Shown here: in pieces, positions 61,717 to 64,000 of the stretch
Position numbering within the stretch: position 1 is the stretch's first letter
How the letters are laid out: each line of letters begins with the position of its first letter
Translations under genes and position numbers: made by a program
The notes under the pieces: model-generated
Databases searched by the model: none
What the model saw: only the letters and a program-made list of their open reading frames with translations
Told to the model about the DNA's origin: nothing
Assembly: GCF_040703035.1 (NCBI RefSeq)
Contig: NZ_CP159996.1
Coordinates: forward strand, 592,001-656,000
Source: Terribacillus aidingensis
Lineage (GTDB): Bacteria > Bacillota > Bacilli > Bacillales > Amphibacillaceae
DNA: 64,000 bases
Direction: 5' to 3'

Positions 61717-61762
61717 AAGGAAAGTAAAGAATGTAAGGAAAACTTGAAAGAAGGGCGAAATC

Positions 61763-61981
61763 ATGGAATTAGCAAAGCTTAGTTCAAAAGGGCAGATAAC
61801 CGTTCCGAAACATATCCGGGATGTGCTCAGCGTCAAGGAAGGGGAGCATGTTGCATTCGTTGAAGAAGGCGGAATCGTATTCATGGCGAAGGCGGATCTT
61901 GATTCGATCCATGATCTGCAGGAAATACTAAGCGACAGTAAGTTCAAGGAAGTCGTCCAGAAAGCAAAACATTTAAAATAG
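61763..61981 (+). CDS. AbrB/MazE/SpoVT family DNA-binding protein
   Basis: A 72-residue protein: MELAKLSSKGQITVPKHIRDVLSVKEGEHVAFVEEGGIVF is a swapped-hairpin AbrB domain (SSKGQITVPKxIR). The short C-terminal helix has no toxin partner nearby. It precedes the K+/H+ antiporter genes by 11 bp, so it is in their operon, at the place of khtS in B. subtilis. Probable regulator. Confidence 0.85.
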   Translation: MELAKLSSKGQITVPKHIRDVLSVKEGEHVAFVEEGGIVFMAKADLDSIHDLQEILSDSKFKEVVQKAKHLK

Positions 61982-61992
61982 GAGGCATCAGT

Positions 61993-62490
61993 ATGAACAT
62001 CCGTGAATCAGAATTGCCGGGTATCGGAAGGAAGTTCGAGCTTATGACGGAAAATGACGATAAAGTTGTCGTAATCATCCATGATGATGGCCGTCGGGAA
62101 GTTTACCATTACGATGATGAAGATTTGGACGAAAGCATTTCCGGTGTTACTTTCACCGACTCTGAGGCAAGACAGCTAGCTTCTATCATCGGTGGAATGA
62201 CGTATAAGCCGAAAGCAGTGGAAACAATTGAAGTCGCATTCGATGACCTTGTGATCGAATGGTTTAGGCTTGGCCCGAATGCACCGATTATCGGCAAGTC
62301 CATTGGTGAAATCGGCATTCGTCAGAACTACAACATCAATATCATCGGGATCGTGCGCAAAGATCATACCAAGCAGCTGAATCCAGGTGTTGATTCAATT
62401 TTCAAAAGCGGAGATACAATCGTCATTTCCGGCGAGCGGGCAGATATAAAACGTGCCAGCAGTGAACTATTCTTGAAAGAAAGGGGATAG
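61993..62490 (+). CDS. khtT: K+/H+ antiporter regulatory subunit KhtT-like
   Basis: A 165-residue cytosolic protein: N-terminal domain (ESELPGIGRKFELMTENDDKVVVIIHDDGRREVYHYD) and C-terminal TrkA_C domain (about 75-160; EVAFDDLVIEWFRLGPNAPIIGKSIGEIGIRQNYNINIIGIVR), the KhtT layout. In B. subtilis KhtT binds nucleotides (c-di-AMP) and gates KhtU. The antiporter gene is 3 bp downstream. Confidence 0.92.
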   Translation: MNIRESELPGIGRKFELMTENDDKVVVIIHDDGRREVYHYDDEDLDESISGVTFTDSEARQLASIIGGMTYKPKAVETIEVAFDDLVIEWFRLGPNAPIIGKSIGEIGIRQNYNINIIGIVRKDHTKQLNPGVDSIFKSGDTIVISGERADIKRASSELFLKERG

Positions 62491-62493
62491 ACT

Positions 62494-63711
62494 ATGGACC
62501 ATTTAGTCTTTGAAGTAGGGACTGCGCTTGTATTAATCGCAATCGCAGCCATACTTGCCAACAAGTTAAACTTCTCCATCATCCCATTCCTCATTATCAT
62601 CGGGATGCTGGTCGGACCACATGCACCTAGTTTTGGCATCATTAATCTCCAGTTTGTCCACAGTGAAGAAATCATCGCATTCCTCGGACGAATTGGTGTT
62701 CTATTCCTCCTGTTCTATCTGGGACTCGAATTTTCAATCGGGAAGCTGATTAAATCAGGTAAAAATATTGTTGTAGGCGGCAGTATCTATATTGGAATCA
62801 ACTTTGCACTCGGCTTCCTGTATCCTTTCATACTTGGTTTTCCAATCAAGGAAACATTGATCATTGCAGGTGTCATTACAATCAGTTCCAGTGCGATTGT
62901 CGCAAAAGTTCTCGTTGATTTGCGCCGTACCGGTAATACGGAAACAGAATTGATTCTAGGTATCATTATGTTTGAGGACATCTTCCTCGCTGTTTATTTA
63001 TCCACTGTATCAGGCTTGGTACTAGGTGACTCCAATTCCTTGGGAGGAACAATCCTGTCCATTCTGATTGCGCTAGGTTATATGCTGTTGTTCTTCGTCA
63101 TTGCACGAAAGGCAGCACCTCTTTTAAGCAAGCTTCTACGTATCTCCTCTAATGAGGTATTTATCATCGTCATTTTCGCATCACTATTCTTTATTGCAGG
63201 CTTCTCGGAGACAATCCACGTAGCCGAAGCAATCGGTGCGCTCCTGCTCGGGCTTGTATTCTCTGAGACCGATCAAGGTGAGCGGATTGAGCATATGGTT
63301 GTCCCATTCCGTGATTTCTTCGGGGCCATCTTCTTCTTCAGTTTTGGTCTGAGTATCGACCCGACAACACTGGGAGACGCTGTATGGCTTGCACTCGGAG
63401 CTGTTGCTATCACAATTATCGGTAACTTCGTTGCTGGTATGATTGCAGGACGACGGGCAGGTCTGTCACATAAAGCGTCCACGAACATCGGTCTGACCAT
63501 TGTCTCCCGTGGAGAATTTTCCATCATCATGGCCAATATAGGTTTGGCGGGAGGACTTATGGGGGTGCTGCAGCCTTTCTCGGCGCTGTACGTGCTGATT
63601 CTTGCCATACTTGGCCCATTGATGACAAAAGAATCTAAGCATATCTTCAATTTCCTTAATAAGATATTCAAATGGCAGGAAGTCAAGCCTAAAAGGGTTC
63701 GTCAATCCTAA
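62494..63711 (+). CDS. khtU: Cation:proton antiporter KhtU-like (CPA2 family)
   Basis: A 405-residue, about 12-helix CPA2 protein. FLIIIGMLVGPHAPSFG, GRIGVLFLLFYLGLEFSIGKL and GVITISSSAIVAKVLVDLRRTGNTETELILGIIMFEDIFLAVYLS (conserved acidic residue for ion exchange) are typical of KhtU/KefB-like antiporters. Exports K+ for H+ under alkaline or osmotic stress, controlled by KhtT. Ends with a strong terminator. Confidence 0.92.
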   Translation: MDHLVFEVGTALVLIAIAAILANKLNFSIIPFLIIIGMLVGPHAPSFGIINLQFVHSEEIIAFLGRIGVLFLLFYLGLEFSIGKLIKSGKNIVVGGSIYIGINFALGFLYPFILGFPIKETLIIAGVITISSSAIVAKVLVDLRRTGNTETELILGIIMFEDIFLAVYLSTVSGLVLGDSNSLGGTILSILIALGYMLLFFVIARKAAPLLSKLLRISSNEVFIIVIFASLFFIAGFSETIHVAEAIGALLLGLVFSETDQGERIEHMVVPFRDFFGAIFFFSFGLSIDPTTLGDAVWLALGAVAITIIGNFVAGMIAGRRAGLSHKASTNIGLTIVSRGEFSIIMANIGLAGGLMGVLQPFSALYVLILAILGPLMTKESKHIFNFLNKIFKWQEVKPKRVRQS

Positions 63712-63715
63712 TCAT

Positions 63716-63750
63716 AAAAAGAAGGTACACAGTGTGTGCCTTCTTTTTGT
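63716..63750 (+). terminator. Terminator after khtU
   Basis: AAAAAGAAGGTACAC, loop AGT, GTGTGCCTTCTTTTT. Confidence 0.92.
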
Positions 63751-63864
63751 TATGCCAATAATTTTACAAGTAAATAGCTTGCGGCAATCCGTGTATGGCA
63801 GGTAACATATAAGGAACACTTGTCCGAAATATTCTGTCGAATCCTATTTGAAGGGAATGCTTGT

Positions 63865-64000
63865 ATGACGAAGCTATCAATCTTTCATCCGGCTGTATCG
63901 CGGATCATAGATAATATCAATAAAGTGATTATAGGGAAAGAAGAACCAATTGTACTTAGTCTGACTGCGCTGCTCGCTGGAGGTCATGTTCTATTGGAAG
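63865..64000 (+). CDS. MoxR family AAA ATPase, N-terminal part (partial)
   Basis: ATG 63865 follows AAGGGAA. The 45 visible residues (FHPAVSRIIDNINKVIIGKE then EPIVLSLTALLAGGHVLLE) match the start of MoxR ATPases (VIIGKE...LLAGGHVLLED, just before Walker A). MoxR proteins act as chaperones for the maturation of neighbouring von Willebrand A-domain proteins. Truncated by the window edge. Confidence 0.9.
   Translation, partial: MTKLSIFHPAVSRIIDNINKVIIGKEEPIVLSLTALLAGGHVLLE

Noticed and set aside
1..64000. CRISPR arrays, insertion sequences, tRNA/rRNA genes, prophage
   Set aside because: No regularly spaced repeats, transposase-like frames, cloverleaf runs or phage structural genes were seen on reading.

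Overview
This 64 kb window looks like a chromosomal segment of a low-to-medium GC Firmicute of the Bacillaceae. Signs of this are strong AGGAGG-type ribosome binding sites, frequent TTG/GTG starts, sigma-A promoters, CcpA-type cre boxes, a T-box leader, a sigma-W-like promoter, and many genes with Bacillus subtilis counterparts (ywnA/ywnB, nsrR/hmp, ydbST, dltXABCD, rocD, khtTU, yvbW, yozQ-like). The gene mix (many TetR/HxlR/Rrf2/MerR-controlled stress loci, several PTS and transporter loci) suits a free-living soil or saline Bacillaceae; a Terribacillus-like genus is possible but only a guess. I see no rRNA, tRNA, CRISPR array, transposase or prophage.

Layout. 0-10 kb: redox and detoxification genes: an ABC permease tail with PadR, DinB and VOC proteins, a GNAT gene broken by one amber codon, an NmrA-type quinone reductase, azoR, an HxlR regulator with an LLM monooxygenase/FMN reductase pair, and a TetR/DUF2306 pair. 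10-14 kb: a hydratase and two amino acid permeases, the first behind a leucine-type T-box. 14-25.4 kb: two adjacent sugar PTS loci. The first has a PRD regulator fused to an EIIA domain, EIIB, ascorbate-type EIIC, a TPR-like protein, a class II aldolase and a P-loop kinase. The second is glucitol-type with a SAF-domain oxidoreductase, GutM, EIIC, EIIBC, EIIA and a SorC regulator, preceded by palindromic operators and a cre-like box.

25.5-38.7 kb: TetR with an ABC-2 permease, TetR with an SDR, a CitA/CitT-like two-component system with a CitMHS transporter behind a perfect cre box, a DJ-1/PfpI protein, ywnA/ywnB, hmp/nsrR sharing an NsrR-like box, a compact MerR/membrane-protein operon, and a cupin. 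38.9-45.7 kb: a sensor kinase and response regulator that run straight into dltXABCD, so the sensory system and the D-alanylation machinery probably share a transcript. 45.8-54.5 kb: membrane proteins, GNAT, YczE, rocD, an aldo/keto reductase, a TetR-controlled DHA2 exporter, and ydbST behind a sigma-W-like promoter. 54.5-64 kb: small proteins, a chemotaxis receptor, two tandem SH3b-amidases, an AbrB-like regulator with KhtT/KhtU-like K+/H+ antiporter genes, and the start of a MoxR ATPase.

The strongest candidates for a little-described system are the first PTS locus (import, second phosphorylation and aldol cleavage predicted within one operon, with EIIA present only as a regulator domain), the glucitol-type PTS locus with the SAF oxidoreductase in place of a normal polyol-phosphate dehydrogenase, and the two-component/dltXABCD unit.
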